A DNA stretch of 33,325 nt from an uncultured Clostridia bacterium (lineage in GTDB: Bacteria > Bacillota > Clostridia > Oscillospirales > SIG627). A program made the position numbers and the translations under genes. This document shows, piece by piece, positions 32,724 through 33,325 of the stretch; within the stretch, counting starts at the first letter, position 1; every line of letters starts with the position of its first letter. The stretch lies in the NCBI GenBank assembly GCA_947589595.1, contig CANQBV010000018.1, positions 1 to 33,325 on the forward strand, read 5' to 3'. The notes below the pieces were generated by a model that worked only from the letters and a program-made list of their open reading frames with translations, made no database searches and had not been told where the DNA came from.

Positions 32724-33325
32724 AACAGACTATTTTTACGATTATTACGCACAATGGATTACTGTGTACAAGGAAGGGGCGATAAGGAAGGTCACGATGG
32801 ACAAGTATTTGCTTACCCAGTCTTGGATTAAGCGATTGGCTCCGGATTTGAAAGTATGCGAGTTGACACGCATTACATATCAAAAACTGTTGAACGATTA
32901 CGCAAAGGAACACGAGCGACAAACCACAATGGATTTTCACCATCAGCTCAAAGGGGCAATATTAGACGCTGTTGACGAAGGTCTCATTGAGCGAGACCCG
33001 ACAAGAAAAGCTATCATCAAAGGTAAGAAGCCGAGATACAAGAAGATTAAGTATCTCAATCAGTTTGAACTGCACAAGCTTCTTTCGGATTTGGACTTAG
33101 GACAAGAGTTAAATTGGGATTGGTTCATTCTTCTTGTTGCCAAAACAGGTATGCGTTTTTCTGAAGCACTGGCTATAACGCCGCAGGACTTTGATTTTTC
33201 AAGGCAATCCCTTTCCATCAACAAGACTTGGGACTATAAAGGAAAAGGTGGCTTTTTGCCTACTAAGAATCAATCATCGGTACGAAAAATTCAAATTGAT
33301 TGGCAGCTTATTATTCAGTTTTCTA
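32704..33325 (+). CDS. Partial tyrosine recombinase next to hsdS (integrase)
   Basis: The first 207 residues are in the window; the rest lies beyond it. AGGAGG precedes the ATG, inside the half-hsdS frame. An N-terminal SAM-like core-binding domain (DYYAQWITVYKEG, about residues 10-110) is followed by the catalytic domain with TGMRFSEAL, giving the first catalytic Arg at 151, and PTKNQSSVRK with Lys188. The remaining His-x-x-Arg and Tyr would be outside. This type of integrase is found with type I hsdS cassettes, where it swaps or inverts them. It overlaps the half-hsdS by 20 bases. Confidence 0.9.
   Translation, partial: MLNNINKTDYFYDYYAQWITVYKEGAIRKVTMDKYLLTQSWIKRLAPDLKVCELTRITYQKLLNDYAKEHERQTTMDFHHQLKGAILDAVDEGLIERDPTRKAIIKGKKPRYKKIKYLNQFELHKLLSDLDLGQELNWDWFILLVAKTGMRFSEALAITPQDFDFSRQSLSINKTWDYKGKGGFLPTKNQSSVRKIQIDWQLIIQFS

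Noticed and set aside
28158-33325. Conjugative transposon or prophage
   Set aside because: No relaxase, type IV secretion, portal, capsid or replication gene is visible in the part shown; the recombinase alone does not show this.

Overview
The window looks like a chromosomal segment of a low-to-mid GC Gram-positive bacterium of class Clostridia, probably an uncultured gut Oscillospiraceae/Christensenellales-type organism. The signs are strong AGGAGG ribosome binding sites, many SigA promoters with extended -10 boxes, the Firmicutes set darA-holB-ricT, a Firmicutes-type tetrahydrofolate (THF) riboswitch before folT, and a ktrAB potassium pair. The lineage is inference. No rRNA, tRNA or CRISPR array was seen.

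Layout. (1) 1-1928, minus: acyl-ACP thioesterase, tgt and the start of a THUMP-type RNA methyltransferase. (2) 1943-8774, plus: dnaE, a class A penicillin-binding protein and tadA, tightly spaced. (3) 8779-10996, plus: a THF riboswitch with a Shine-Dalgarno-masking hairpin, then folT (folate uptake) and folC (polyglutamylation), closed by a two-way terminator. (4) 11010-12439, minus: yhbY, a membrane zinc metallopeptidase and a zinc-ribbon membrane protein. (5) 12517-14603, plus: the potassium channel subunit ktrB/trkH and its RCK regulator ktrA/trkA. (6) 14631-17730, plus: a perfect 28-bp palindrome and a 996-residue ABC ATPase-permease with a very large external domain. (7) 17783-21650, plus: darA (c-di-AMP receptor), holB, murA and ricT. 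(8) 21693-23234, plus: two separately promoted and terminated genes, a 57-residue 2[4Fe-4S] ferredoxin and an Ldh2-family dehydrogenase. (9) 23302-27904, minus: a GHL10 glycoside-hydrolase-like/amidase_3 fusion with a small membrane protein, then a DEDDh exonuclease.

From about 28 kb to the end the sequence becomes visibly more AT-rich and the content becomes accessory. A minus-strand cassette carries a Cys-rich small protein, an unknown 109-residue protein, a ParB-like protein, a 47-residue protein and a large serine recombinase. Next to it, on the plus strand, are a half HsdS (one target recognition domain and no start codon) and a tyrosine integrase cut by the window end. This is the layout of a phase-variable type I restriction-modification locus whose hsdM/hsdS part would lie outside the window.

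How the genes connect: folate supply (folT, folC) is sensed by the THF riboswitch. Potassium uptake (ktrAB) and darA are both classically linked to c-di-AMP in Firmicutes. The PBP, murA and the amidase fusion all act on the cell wall. The most noteworthy parts are the riboswitch with its visible translational switch, the half-HsdS/integrase locus with a strand-specific terminator, and the serine-recombinase island with its ParB-like gene and repeated leader sequence.
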